From Penicillium oxalicum (taxonomy: Eukaryota > Ascomycota > Eurotiomycetes > Eurotiales > Aspergillaceae), in the NCBI RefSeq assembly GCF_001723175.1, contig NC_064653.1, positions 2,728,001 to 2,792,000 on the forward strand: a stretch of 64,000 nucleotides of DNA, given 5' to 3'. The position numbers were made by a program, and so were the translations under genes. Under the pieces are notes generated by a model that was given only the letters and a program-made list of their open reading frames with translations, made no database searches and was not told where the DNA came from. Shown here piece by piece: positions 1 to 11,780 of this stretch (positions within the stretch are counted from its first letter, which is position 1; every line of letters begins with the position of its first letter).

Positions 1-3000
1 GTTGGACGGCAGCGCTTGGTGGGAGATCTGGGGAGTCTGGTTGAAACCATTGGTGGAGTTTCGATGGCTAGGTGGGAAGTGGTGGCCCTGGTGAGGGCTA
101 GAAGAGAACTGAGGTTGTTGTTGAGGATATCCTCCACGAGCAGAGGACACTGGCCAAAGAGAATAAGTGACCGAATCAAGACTTATCAAAGAAAGGAGTC
201 TTACTGTGGTTCGGTTGGGTGCCAAATCCAGGTTGACCGGGCTGGCCTGGCGACATAAACATCATTTGCTGCGGTGGCTGACCAGACTGCGAGTTTTGAT
301 GCATCATCATCGGCGCACCACGGCTGGGGCTAGGGTAACCGCTATGAGGCTGAGGTGGAGGCACATGAGGATAAGCATGACTGGGTGAAGGGGAATACAT
401 CTGCATCTGTTGGTTGTACGGTGACATGCCCTGAGGCATGCCCATGTAAGGCCCACTAGACGGATTTTGGACCATCATCGGAGCACCCATTCCGGCCTGG
501 GGTCCGGAAAATTGAGGTCCACTTTGATAGTGCCTCATGTGCCCTGGCTGAGGTCCTCCATAAAATTGTGGGATCGGCTGCCCAAATGCCAATTGAGCAT
601 GAGGAGCCATGGGCGAATGATACCCTACGTGGCTCTGACCCATGCGAGGCGATGGGAAGACCTGCGACGAAGAGGCAGACAGCTGCATGCGATGGTGATC
701 TTCCAAATGAGGGCCAGGTCCGTGAGGACCGGGATGCACGTGAGGGCCACTTGGTGTACCAGATGAGGGAGGCATGCCAGGGTTGCCTGGCGTGAAGTGG
801 AAAGGAATTTGGTGCTGTTGAGGCAAGCTGGGGTTGCTAGAAATAGACCGTCCTTGTGGCGAGACCGAGGGCAATGCCGTCGGCTGCTTAAACATTGCTT
901 CGAAGCTCTTTTCTTCGTTGCCTTGGGGGACATCCCAAGTGGGACCGGTCCGATAAGGGGGAGGAATGCCTCCGTTGGAGAAGCCTTTGTTTTCTCCAGC
1001 CTCTGCGCTCTCCTTCTTCATTCGTTTGATTGGGTTGAAACCATCATCTATTGATGGTCTCTCTGAAATCGGTTGCGGTTTCTTGGTACCAAAGAAAGCG
1101 GATGGTGTTGCGGCCCGAGACACAGAGGCGTTTCGAGAGGGGCTGGCTGCACTCACGGCGCTGGGTGCACCACCTGGCGCCGTGGGGGCAGGGCCGCCAG
1201 GGGTGAATGTGCTTGCTGCTGGGTTAGGCTTGAACTCCATAGCCCGCACGTTGAATCGTGATGTGGCATTGGCCATGGTAGAGGACTGGCTCTTGGCAGG
1301 GCTTGTGACGTGGGATTGTTCACTGGCCGGACCAGTAGGTGGCGCCCGAGCGTCTTGAACAGGGAGAGGTGCCGGAACAGTACCTAAAGCGGCACCCTTT
1401 CGCTGCTGGAGATTATCGGCAAGCCGGTGGCTGAGCATTCCAGTTGCAGGACGATTTGGTTGCAAAGGCTGCTGAGGGTATCTCGTGTTACCCCCACTGC
1501 CCGAAGGACCGGTAGGGGGATAGCCCTGGCGACCACGGGGAAAGTTGTGTCGGTCCGCAGGAGCCGTGGGGGGAGCTGCACCCGTGGGGCCAGTAGCTCG
1601 CACCGCAGGCTTCTGTTCAAGAACTTGCGCGGGAGGCTGGGGCGAGGGTGAGTCCTCCGACTGCTTAGCTCGGCTGATAATGGCCTCTTGCTTGTGCGGG
1701 TCCTTCGCGAGGATGGGAACCAGGTCTTTCGGCACGGGAGTGGACAGCTTGAAGTTCTTTGAGAATTTCATCAACTCATTCAACTTCACGGTGCGGTCGT
1801 AGGATGCCTGATTGCGACGTCGCTCCTGCATCTTCAACTTTTCGCTATTCGCAAACTGACGGAAATGGTCAAGCACCTCCGTCTCAACATTGGCAGTAGC
1901 GTTCTCGGGAACTTGGCGTTGCTGCTTGGTGGCAGAAGGAACCGCGACAGCGGGGGCAGGCTTCGACAATTCCACCTTCTGCTCCGCCTCGATAGATGCT
2001 TTCGGAGCTGCCGCAACTACGGCTTTCTCTGTGGACGGCACCTCTTTAGCCTGTTCCTTGGCTTGCGGTGCAGGGGCAGGCGAGGTTGTGGGTGTTTGTT
2101 TGGCCGGCACTGCAGGCTGTGCTGCGGCTTGTCGACGACCAGGCGGCATGTACTTGTTCGGCTGTCCGGAAACCAGTGGTGGGAAGCCCTTGCTCTCCCT
2201 CTGCACACCACTGTACTTGTCCTCTTCGTCCTGGTCACCAGTATCTGGCGCTACTAGTCCTCTTTCCTCGCGCATGTGCACATTTTCCACTTCCGTGCCT
2301 TCAATTTCAGCCGCAATCCGAGCAGCCTCCGCCTGTCGTTGACGATAGTTAGGATCACTGCGGTCAATGCGTGTCGTATAGATGTTTTCGTCATAGCTGG
2401 TCTTTGCACCGAAGAGACGCTCATTTGTCTCAAACTGATCCCATCCTTTGGAGTCGCTTGCGGTGCTTTCCAAAGACATATCCACATCGTGCTCAGATGG
2501 CTCCCATCGCTTAAGGGTGCGCTCTCGCATCGCCAAATTGCCAGAGATATCAGCATCTGTTCTGAAACCGCCGGTTCCTGAGCCAGTAACAAGCCGTTAG
2601 CGAAGCCTCAAACAAGGACAATCTTTTTCAAATTGAAGGATTTACCATTTGATTCCTTCAAGGACAGGTCAGCGGGAGCCACCTTAGGCACAGAGATGTC
2701 CACCACATCCTTGATATCAAAGGCCATGCTGTGTTCCGGAGCAGCACCGATGAAGGAGACTGTCGACTCGCTCACGCCGTTCGTCTTGTTTGGGGTTTCA
2801 GAAGAGACTCGTTGCGTCATCTTCAGCACAATAGAGGAACCAGTTGCCTCCAAATTGGAAGAGGAGAATATGCCGGTATACTTCTCCCCACCCTTTGTGG
2901 TGATGGTTGCATAAAGGCCCTGAATGTCGACGGAGAACCATATTGTTAATAAAATGGATATATAGGTAGTCGTTATCAGGCATCTCTTACGATGAAGCTG

Positions 3001-3679
3001 GCGAACAGAAACAGCAGACGGTCATGGGCATGGCTGTCGGGTGTGTTGGACTCCTTTTGGCCTGGGCGAGGAGAGCCAGTTTGTCGGTTCCCGGCACCAT
3101 TAGGAGAAGCAAAGGAGGAGCGTTGAGTGATTGGGTTGGTCCCCTGGGTCCAGGCTTTGTGGGAGTTTGTGCGCCTGTGATAGTTCAGATTGGAAAAGTT
3201 AGCTGACGCTCGAACAAACTTGGGATGGGTTTCGCGGAAGAAGGGAGAAAGGTGGTCAGTTTCAAAGAGATGGCCCCAACAGAAAGACAGGAAGCCCTCA
3301 CGGAGCTGTGTGTAAGCCCATCGGGCCTTGGAAGACACCGACAGCAACGTGATAAGCTGGCAGGCTGTAGACAACCCAGGCAATGCTGGATCAGCCCGTG
3401 AGTGCGCGGATCGAACGAATCCCACGATGACGAAATAATTGTCGCTAGCTGACAGAGGACAGGGAGGAATGGAGACAATATAGAGCACAAGGTGGAGCGA
3501 TTGTTCTTCAATACGTACCGTTGACCACCGTCCACGGGACTTCCGGACTGGCGGCGACCATCTCCTTTGGAGTTGCCGCTGGACCTCAGTGAGGGCCTGC
3601 TGGAGGCATGTGAAGAGTTGCTGACATTACTGCCAGAGTTGCTGTTCGCAGCCGGCACCGAATTCAAAGTGGAAGCCAT
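1..3679 (-). CDS. pbp1: Ataxin-2 / Pbp1 homologue, partial (C-terminus beyond left edge)
   Basis: Poly(A)-binding-protein-binding protein of the ataxin-2 family, an RNA granule and TORC1-linked factor. The start is the ATG at 3679. Exons inferred on the minus strand are 3679-3519, 3174-2991, 2919-2646, 2577-205 and 149-1; introns begin GTACGT, GTAAGA, GTAAAT and GTAAGA and all junctions keep frame. The Lsm-like domain spans about residues 95-195 (RLLFLFASFIGLYAT, then KGGEKYTGIF). The LsmAD domain follows at about 235-305 (GWDQFETNERLFGAKTSYDE). The rest is a long Pro/Gln/Ser-rich tail ending in a Gly/Pro/Met/His-rich prion-like stretch. About 1047 codons are visible and no stop is reached, so the C-terminus lies left of base 1. 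The first intron (344 nt) is long for this group. No frame breaks were found. Confidence 0.93.
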
Positions 3680-5198
3680 TAGTTGCCTCCAGTGTCGTGC
3701 GTGAGGGCAGACTGGTGTTGTGGAACTGAGCTCGGCGGACAGCCGTGAGGATGGGCTCTCCCACAGTACACCGCCTGCGCAAACAGGACTCAGGCCAGAA
3801 ACCAGAGGGGGGACTTGGCGGGGATAGACTATCGAAACAAAAAGGCCACAAAATTCAGCGTCGAGGGTTCACAAGATTCCAGATCACTTCAAATCGTAAG
3901 GCCAAGAGGTTGAGATAGCGGATGAGAGCAGACTCGCAGAGACTTTCGCCAGAACGACGCTGGCTGATGTGAAAGAAAGCTGTGAATAATGGAGTCGATC
4001 GACTGTTTGGGGAAAGAGGTGAAAGTTACCAGCGGGTGGATCAGTGGAGTAGATAAGGTGGCCGTGGAGGATATGATACGTACAGACAGAGAGTAATGGT
4101 CATACATACGGTATTGTTATGTCGGACGAGGATGGATGTACGTGAACTCCAGTTGTACTCCGCCGGACTCTGTCGCAATTGACTGTTTGAGAGGCCAATC
4201 AGACCTCTTCCTGGTAGTTCTGCTGGCCCAAAGTCTTCTGTAATTGAAACGGCGACGCTGCCAGTATGTATAGATCCAGTACCTAAAGTCAGTGTGCACT
4301 TTTTGAGACTATTAAATCACAGGCACATTGAAATGATAGTACTAAAGGTCGTCAAGTACCCTTGACTATATATGTATGAATCTCTGATGATATGTTCTTT
4401 ATCATCGATTGAATTTCAGACTTCAGCAAGGGACGAAGGAACATATAGCATCCTTGAAATTCCGAGGTCCCGTCCCTGAATATGTAATGGCACTACTTTC
4501 AGAAGCACACCAGACATGATCTATCACAAAGAAGAAATTTCCACACCTCTTCAAATCCACCGAAATAAGGAAAATACGAGAAATGATGCAAAGCTCAGTT
4601 GAGAAAAAGCCCAGAGGAAAGTTATTAGCAATCCAGCCCTCATAAGAGAATAAGAGTCAATGGAAAAAATGGGTGTCGGCGAGCTGGGTCCATTTGACAC
4701 AAAAAAACATCATTGGTTTTCTCAATGGGCAACCCAAGGAAATTTTTAGTTCTTTCCATGATAGGCTGATGACAATTTCTACAGCACAATATTCAATAGT
4801 GTACAATGTACTATCGCGCAGAAGTCAGCTATTGCAATGTGCACTAGTGAGAGCTAGAGAAAGATCCCGAATGAACGAAAAGATGGTCAGGCTCCAGAAT
4901 CGGGGTAGTAGCCCTTGTTATTAGGCCTTGAAAATACTCGCGGCGAAATCACTAGCAGCCCGACTCCCCCATACATGCTGAGATTTCTCAGGGCCGCACT
5001 TGTGAAGTTTAGTAGACCAATTAAGTTGACTGAGCGACGGGTACCCTTACTCAAGGTACAGTTAAGTCAGGCTATTGACCTCGTTGACTACATACTAGTA
5101 GACCATCCTTGATCTGTTCTGCATCTGCGAGTCATCCTGCCTCATCCCCTCCCACCCTCCTTCAAAGATCACCTCGTCTGCCCTCACCATATCAACGA
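3680..5198. other. Intergenic, upstream of pbp1
   Basis: This is the promoter and leader side of pbp1. Only short overlapping open frames on both strands occur and none shows a recognisable motif. The part from about 4300 to 5100 is AT-rich. I see no gene here. Confidence 0.5.
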
Positions 5199-6409
5199 CA
5201 TGATTTCGAATTTTGGTCAGGATGGGGCGAACTGCCCATCGAGCAATACATGATCACACATCTCTCCCGTAGATGAGGCTCCTCGGGGAGACCGCTGATA
5301 TCCTGCAGAGATGCTGGGACTTTGCCGTAGCAGAGCCCCCTAGCCAACAACGCCTTCGCCTAATTCGGCAATTCATCAATGTAGATGAGATCCCCCGTGA
5401 ATGAGATCCGGTCAACCATGGCGCACCGCCACCCCGTATGCCCACTGTGGAAGAAATTGACCTGATCTTTCGTGCCTGGCGGTCGAGCGAGCTTTGCAAG
5501 AAAGTGTGGCAATTGTCAGAATTTGGCATCATTGCCCCAATCTTTCTCCGCACACGATACGGCCCGAAGAACGACAAGATGATGGAGGAAGGGATCAGTG
5601 CATTCGAGGAGGTGCGGACAATGGATAGGGTTCGGCTCATGCCCACCGTGACACAGAACTTTACACTCCTGATCAGACTACGATCAACAATTATCGCAAA
5701 CTCATATTTGGTATCGCGCCGCGGCCGATCAACTTTATCAGCACTGTTGACTCCAAATGCTAGAAGAATCTTTCACCCGTGAGTACCTTCTGTATCAGTA
5801 AACGAAATCGACCAATGCTTTTTGTTAGCTTTTCTATTCGCTCGAATCGAATAAAGACCGAGTGATTCATCTGCTCGTGATTGTTCATGAACCGGAGGTT
5901 TCTTAACGGATGATTCAAGGACTGAGAGACAGGGCTTGGAGCTATAGACATACCCAAAGCCCCCCTCGATTCATCTGGCACCTGACGGGGAAGCCTTGAA
6001 ACCTGACCAGGCTCTTATAGATCTCACGTTCGAGATGTTCAGGGAAGTCTATCAGATTCTCCGTCATATTGAAGAAAAGAATTTCCCACGGCTTCGATAG
6101 GAATGAAACACATTCACTCTGTACATTTTTTGAGGGTTAAATGTTCACGGTGTTTTGGTCCGCAAACTAGATCCAGACGATCTCGCATCTGCTACCAAGG
6201 GTCAAGTCGAAGAGGGGTGAGGCCCAGAAAGCGGAGGCGGGAAGAGCCGAGAAGGATCTCAATACGTTACGAATCCATTCGACTGGGTTACGATACTAGT
6301 GCCCTTTATGTAATCTATTTATGGCATCATTGTGACCACTCCTGGTTTAGAACCTGCAAGTATACTACAAGCTCGATCAGGTCACGAGTCCATGCTATTC
6401 GCAGGATGA
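5199..6409 (+). pseudogene. Decayed unrecognised protein gene with C-terminal membrane segment
   Basis: Protein-like sequence continues on the plus strand through several frames and stops. It opens with HDFEFWSGWGELPIEQY (5199), shifts frame near 5270 into MRLLGETADILQRCWDFAVA, and hits an in-frame TGA at 5402. The same frame then runs on through MPTVEEIDLIFRAWRSSE to about 5730. A plausible intron (GTGAGT to TTAG, about 5779-5829) follows, then more shifted pieces such as LIDLTFEMFREVYQILRHIEE ending at a TAG near 6090. Further on, the frame FDWVTILVPFM-stop-SIYGIIVTTPGL suggests a transmembrane helix near the C-terminus. I do not recognise the family. The breaks, including at least two in-frame nonsense codons, argue for a dead gene. 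How many ancestral genes are represented is unclear. Confidence 0.5.
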
Positions 6410-7403
6410 CGGAACACTCAACAAAATTTCTGAAAATACAGGGTATAGTGCAAGACTGGAGAATGCGCACAGAACGTAATGCTGTCAGTCAGATTCGTGG
6501 CAGTAGGAGGTGAGGGTGAAGGCTATATTGCAAGCCCTGCAAGGAATGTCCCTTTTTCCACATCGATATGAGCGGCACTACAGTACAGACTAGTAGCCTG
6601 GATTTATGTAAACCAATAGTAGCCACTTCTTCTGTGTTCTCAGGAATGAAACACTAGCTTGTGATTGAATGATCAGGCCCAAGAAGAAGCTAAGCAATGA
6701 AATTCGGATAATTTGGTGGATTGGCAGAATTCCTGCCCAACCTCAGAGAATCAAGCTGCCTGAAAGCCTGAGGCGGGAACCCTGAACATCGAGCTGGGTT
6801 CTTGTGTGACTCGGTGAGATTGTCATTTGTACAAGATGATGGCTGCCACCCAACTATGCGTGCTGTCGACATCCATTGGAACTACCTCCTCGGCTCCTAC
6901 AGGCTCTCCCATCATCAGTAGGAGTCGCGCACTACTGGCTCGAGACCAATCTGATTAAGAGCTCAGTTCATCCAGCGCCCACCGTCACACCCTTGGTCAA
7001 GCAAGGGCTGTGATACGCTGTCTTCATCTGACCATAATACAAGCCTCCCAATGAAGCGTGTGACTGTGATCGGTGGAACAGGGATCAGTGACCACCGACC
7101 CGTACTGGTATTTCCAATCTTTCGACCGTCTATCGTGAGAGGCGGTCAGTTCGCTTGCACTTGTTCGCCGAGGACACAAAGTGGTTCATTGCACGGGCGC
7201 TCCTCCATTAATCCGCCGGGAGGCTGGGGGCGTCATTCCCTCTTTCAGCTTGGCACCATCTCCCCTCCCCCCAGCACTTTCGCTTATCCACCCAACTTCT
7301 ATGCGGGTTCCGGCCGCGCATCCATATTTACTTGTCCACGCTTCCTCCTGGAGGGCCTCTTCCAGTCTTCCCCACAACTCCTCCCGACAGCGTCAGAGCA
7401 CTG
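6410..7403. other. Intergenic, upstream of bud6
   Basis: No supported gene. The last 250 bases before the bud6 ATG are pyrimidine-rich (CCTCC and CTTCC runs), typical of a fungal core promoter and leader. Confidence 0.5.
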
Positions 7404-10400
7404 ATGGCTTCCGCTTCTGGTCGCAGTTCGTCGGCCACCGCTGGACGGTCGCAGTCAGCTAAGAGTGTTGTAAGTCGATGATCAATGGCTGTGGTTTGAT
7501 GCAATCTTAGGCCTCACACACACTCTCTCTTTCTCTCTCTCTCTGAGCGAGCGCCAGACAACCTCGCCATCAAGTCGGTTCTAACAATATGCTCATTCTA
7601 GCCCGATAAGCAAATCTCACAAATCGAAAAAAGTGTCACACATCTCCTCGTCGCAACGAAACAACTTCTCGAGACCTTGACCCAGTGGTCACGCAAACAA
7701 GCCACCGAGACCGAAGTATCAGATGTCTATGTTCGCCTGGGATATGAGTTCAATCTAGCCTGTCGCGCGTTCAACGCAATCGGAGTGGAAACCTCGGATC
7801 TCGGTCCCGTGCCCGACGTTCTACGCAGCATTCTCGAAGATACTCTCAGTCAAGATGCATCCTCTCAGAGTTTGGACAGGTACCTTCCTCAAATTCGCGA
7901 CATCATAATCAATCTCCTACACGGCTTGAAGAAGAAGCAGGCTCGGTTGAGATCTCGACAACAGCGGGAAGATGGCCGTGCCGGACTGCCTGGCCGCCAA
8001 GCGAGCGCCGGGAGCATTCCGACCAGCTCGGCCAATATAGGTCAACTATACGATGAAGCAGCCGCCTCAACGATGCCCCAGCAGACAGCGTCCTTCTCTC
8101 CCAAACGACCAACGCGGAGGTATGGGAGCAGCGGATCTGCGGAAGAGACTGCCGCTGGTCCGCGTGCCTCGCCCACCCATGGTGAACCAAGGGGGTCAAG
8201 TTTTTCGGAGCGAGAGGCCACTCGACGAGAAACCCAGCAAATCCTTTCACAGCCATCGTCCCAGGAAAGCGAGAGCACTCCGAGACCAGCCCCGTGCCTG
8301 CACCCGCTTCAGCGACCCCGACAGCCTTCCCCGCCCCTCCACCGCCTCCAAAGGAAGAGGATGCGTTGGGCGCCCTCCAACGGAGTGGTGAGTTGGAGCG
8401 AAGAGCCTCTCGTCGATTCTCAGCATATCAGATCCAGAAGCACCTTGGTACTTCCACGAGCGGAGTCCCTGTTCTCCCCACTCAAAATTCTCCGATTCCG
8501 AATCGAGGGCGAGACGTGCGCGAGTCCCTGAATGCTGTCCGTCTGCGAGGCTCGTATGCCCACTCAAGGCAACGCTCCTCAAATCGCCTGCAGGAAAGTG
8601 GCAAAACTGCCCAGGCGCAAGCAGCCGTACAAATACCACAGGCGGTCGAGGAGGGGAAAAGTACGGCTGTGCGTCCGGAACAAGCAAGCAGTGAGGACAC
8701 CGCACCTACGGCCCCTCTGATTGATCAACCGGAGTTGCCCGCCGGAAAGTCTCTCCCAGATGGTCCAGCTGCCATCGGGCCAGCGCCCGTCTTCCCTAAC
8801 CCGCCAAGTCGTCCCTCGCTCGATGATGCATTCGACCCTGAGAAGGTTCCCTCGCAGTCGCCAGTCCCAGCGCCTGGAACTCCCAAAGGCGAACGCTTGG
8901 ATCCCCCTATCATGGGAACTCCGCCTTCCGCAGCTCAATTTTCCGTGGAACAACCTTCTCCAGGCAAAGAATTAACCCTGTTCTTACAGTACAAGAGTAA
9001 AATTAAGAAGTACGTGCTTCCCGGCGGGACCGCCGAACTGACTATTGGGCGGCTGCAGCTCGCTTTCATTGAGAAATTTGCCTGGAACACCCACAACAAC
9101 GGCGTCGACTTGCCTGAGATTTACATTCAAGATCCCATCTCGGGAATTCGGCACGAGCTGGAGGATTTGGGTGATGTGAAGGATCGTTCAGTCCTTGTCC
9201 TCAACGTCGATACTCTAGACGAGGTAAAGAAGCATTTTGACGACAGCTTTGGTGGCGTGCGCAACCTGGTGGAAGGCGTCAAGGACGTTCTTGAGAGCCA
9301 AGGAACTGCCATTCAGCGGGTCTCAGATCGGCAACTTGAAGCTGCCAAGGAGATGGCTCGCCTGGCTACGTTACCCTCGATGCCCGTTGCTCGGTCAGCC
9401 AGCCCCAGTGGCAGCAGCAAACCCTTGCTCACAGGCAACCGCACACAAGTCGCCGAGCTCCAAAGTCTGCGCCGAGACCTGGCTGTTTTGCGACAGACGT
9501 ATTCAAACTTTACGTCAGATATCACCAGTTCGATGGCGGCTGTGCGGGCAAAGGCCACTCACGTCAAGTCGGCTGCCGAGAGTGCGGCGAACGCGACGTA
9601 CGAGGGAGACGCTGGTCGTGCCCGTGTCAATAAGGGGAAGAAAGAGCTTGCCGACGAGTCAGAACGCCTGGTTTCCCGTGTCGACGACTTGCAAGATCTT
9701 GTGGAAGATCTGCGCAAGGACGTGGTCCAGCGTGGTGTACGACCTCTGCCACGCCAACTTGAGGGTGTCAATCGTGACATCAGCACAGCTTTGAAGGAAA
9801 TCAAGAAGATGCAAGACTTTTTGGGCCGGGAAAAGCCCATCTGGACCAAAATCTGGGAGAAGGAATTGCAGCAGGTCTGCGAAGAGCGGGATCAGCTCAC
9901 AATGCAGGAGGACCTTGCTGCTGATCTGCAGGATGATCTGGAGAAAGCGGCCCAGACTTTTGCCCTCGTGGAACAAGCGACCAAAGAACAAGCTTTGGAG
10001 AAGGCTGCGAATGGCGGGGTCACCTTGCGAGCTACCTCCCGCACCCTTGGAATTGATCCCACCGTTGACCCGATGAAGGCCAAGGACGACCTTCTAGGCG
10101 AAGTGCGCGCTCTGCAACCCAACCATGAAAGTCGCCTTGAGGCCATCGAGAGAGCCGAGAAGAATCGCAAGAAGGAGCTCGAGACACGCCGCATTGGCCT
10201 GTTTCAAAAAGAGCTCGGAACATTTGTGCAAGAAGGAAAGTTGAAGAAGAGCGGTGGTGTTGAAGAGGCCGAACGACTTCGGAACGCAAAGGACGATCGC
10301 ATTCGCAAGGAAGTTTGGGAACGCCAGCAAGCCCGAAACGCAGAAATGGAGAAGGCTGAGGCCGAGGCTGCTGCCGCTGCCGCCGCGGACGCCGACGCCA

Positions 10401-10582
10401 CCGATGGTGCTGATGCTGAAGTTGGCGAAGGTGCTGCAGACGCTATAGAGCATGAGGATGCAACTGATGCCTCACCAGCCGCGCAGGACGTTGATGCTGT
10501 CTCACATTCTGATGGCGGTGAAGAGAAGAAAACGCCCGCGGAAGGTGAAACGAGGGTCGAATCACCTGATGTTGCCAACTAA
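7404..10582 (+). CDS. bud6: Bud6/Aip3 actin-interacting polarity protein
   Basis: Formin co-factor and actin-nucleation-promoting factor of the polarisome, acting at hyphal tips and septa. Exon 1 is 7404-7469 (22 codons). A GTAAGT intron with a CT tract runs to 7601, and exon 2 opens PDKQISQIEKSVTHLLVATK. The N-terminal Bud6 domain occupies about residues 25-115 (VSDVYVRLGYEFNLACRAFN). A variable Pro/Ser linker follows, then RASRRFSAYQIQKHLG, and the conserved C-terminal AIP3 region from about residue 475 (ELTLFLQYKSKIKKYVLPGG) with long coiled coils. The tail is Ala/Glu/Asp-rich. The frame changes in the linker between 8182 and 8290. This could be an intron (8182 GTGAAC to 8252 CACAG restores frame) or a missing base in the CC run near 8282. 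Length is about 1015 aa, normal for the family. Confidence 0.93.
7522..7544 (+). repeat. CT microsatellite in bud6 intron 1
   Basis: A CT-dominated tract lies upstream of the 3' splice site of the first bud6 intron. It may act as an extended polypyrimidine tract. Confidence 0.7.
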
Positions 10583-11780
10583 ACAGTGGACAACACAACA
10601 CGTGTGGGCATCGTGGCAAATTGGCCGACAGCCTCTTCCAACGAAGCTGCTTCTTTTTAATTTTTTTTCTGGTTTCACTTTCTTGCCCAAGAGTACTGTT
10701 GGACCGTCGTCGATTCTCGTTTGTTTCGCAACGATCCGCGGTTCGAAATCCCGACGTCGTTTCCCAAGATCTGCATTTACACCATGGAATGCACCCTGGC
10801 ATTGAATCTGTTCTTTTCTCTTTTTTTTTTCTCTTCCACACATTGCTCATTCCAGCCCATAGTACTACTCTACCACTTATCGTCGATACCCTGTTCCATC
10901 CGCTGCGGTGACTTTGTTTTGGGTCCTAGCATCCTGTGGCTGGCCCTTCTTTTCGCGTCTTTGTCGTCTCACTCACCTGCTTTGATCGTCTGTTTAGGCA
11001 TGTAGCGCGGAGTTTCAATTGTGGATCATCAGATACGATGTCTTTCTTGTTCGAGTCCAAAATAGTGACTAGTAACTTCTGCATTGGTAGGCAGACACTC
11101 AAACTTATCTCAAGGAGCCAAGCTGTCGACTTCTAGTAACCTTGTAGTAGATCGCCAGGAGCTGAGAACACTGGGCAAGGACGGGTGCTGTTACAGTTGG
11201 AGTCTTGGAGAACTCTCAGAGCGGAGTATGTGAGTGGTCCACTGAAGGGACAGGAATAGATAGCAGTTAGTCTGCTTGGCCGGTTACCTGGTCTCCCAGC
11301 CATCGCAATTAAATTTGACCGCTTCTTCCCATCCGCGCTCATATCGCCTCGTTCTCGACTGGATAGTCTCGACCTCAGCTTTTTTGTAATCTTTTCAATT
11401 CTCAACAGACTATCACGGAATTTTGATCTTCTTTACCTGAATCTGCTCAAGCTCCATCAATTTTCAGACATGGGCATGTTAAGCTGGCTCTCACGCTTGG
11501 AATAAATTGCATCTTATTACGCTTTCAGCCCCCAGCCACAAAAAATACGACGCGCAAAACATAATTCTTGCAACATTTGCCAATCTTTCCTTCTATTCTT
11601 TCTTTTTTTTTCAAAGTGAATTTAAGCCGTCTAGGTATGCTTGAATCCATCTCTTAGCCGCAGAACCCCTCAATGTCTGACAGTATGGGAATAGCTTCCC
11701 AAACCCAGCACTAAACAGAGCAGGTACTATCGCTTATTGACCGGGTCAATTGATTCCATTGGATTTGACTCCAAGCAAAG
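10583..11780. other. Intergenic between bud6 and the Cys-rich protein gene
   Basis: The first few hundred bases are T-rich with poly-T runs (about 10651-10830), as in a 3' untranslated region. The remainder looks like promoter. No coding sequence supported. Confidence 0.5.

Noticed and set aside
8182..8252. Firm call of a second bud6 intron
   Set aside because: GT and AG fit and restore frame, but there is no clear branch site and a missing base in the linker explains it equally well; left open.
10735..10760. tRNA B-box-like GGTTCGAAATCCCG
   Set aside because: No matching A-box at the right distance and no cloverleaf stems found by eye.
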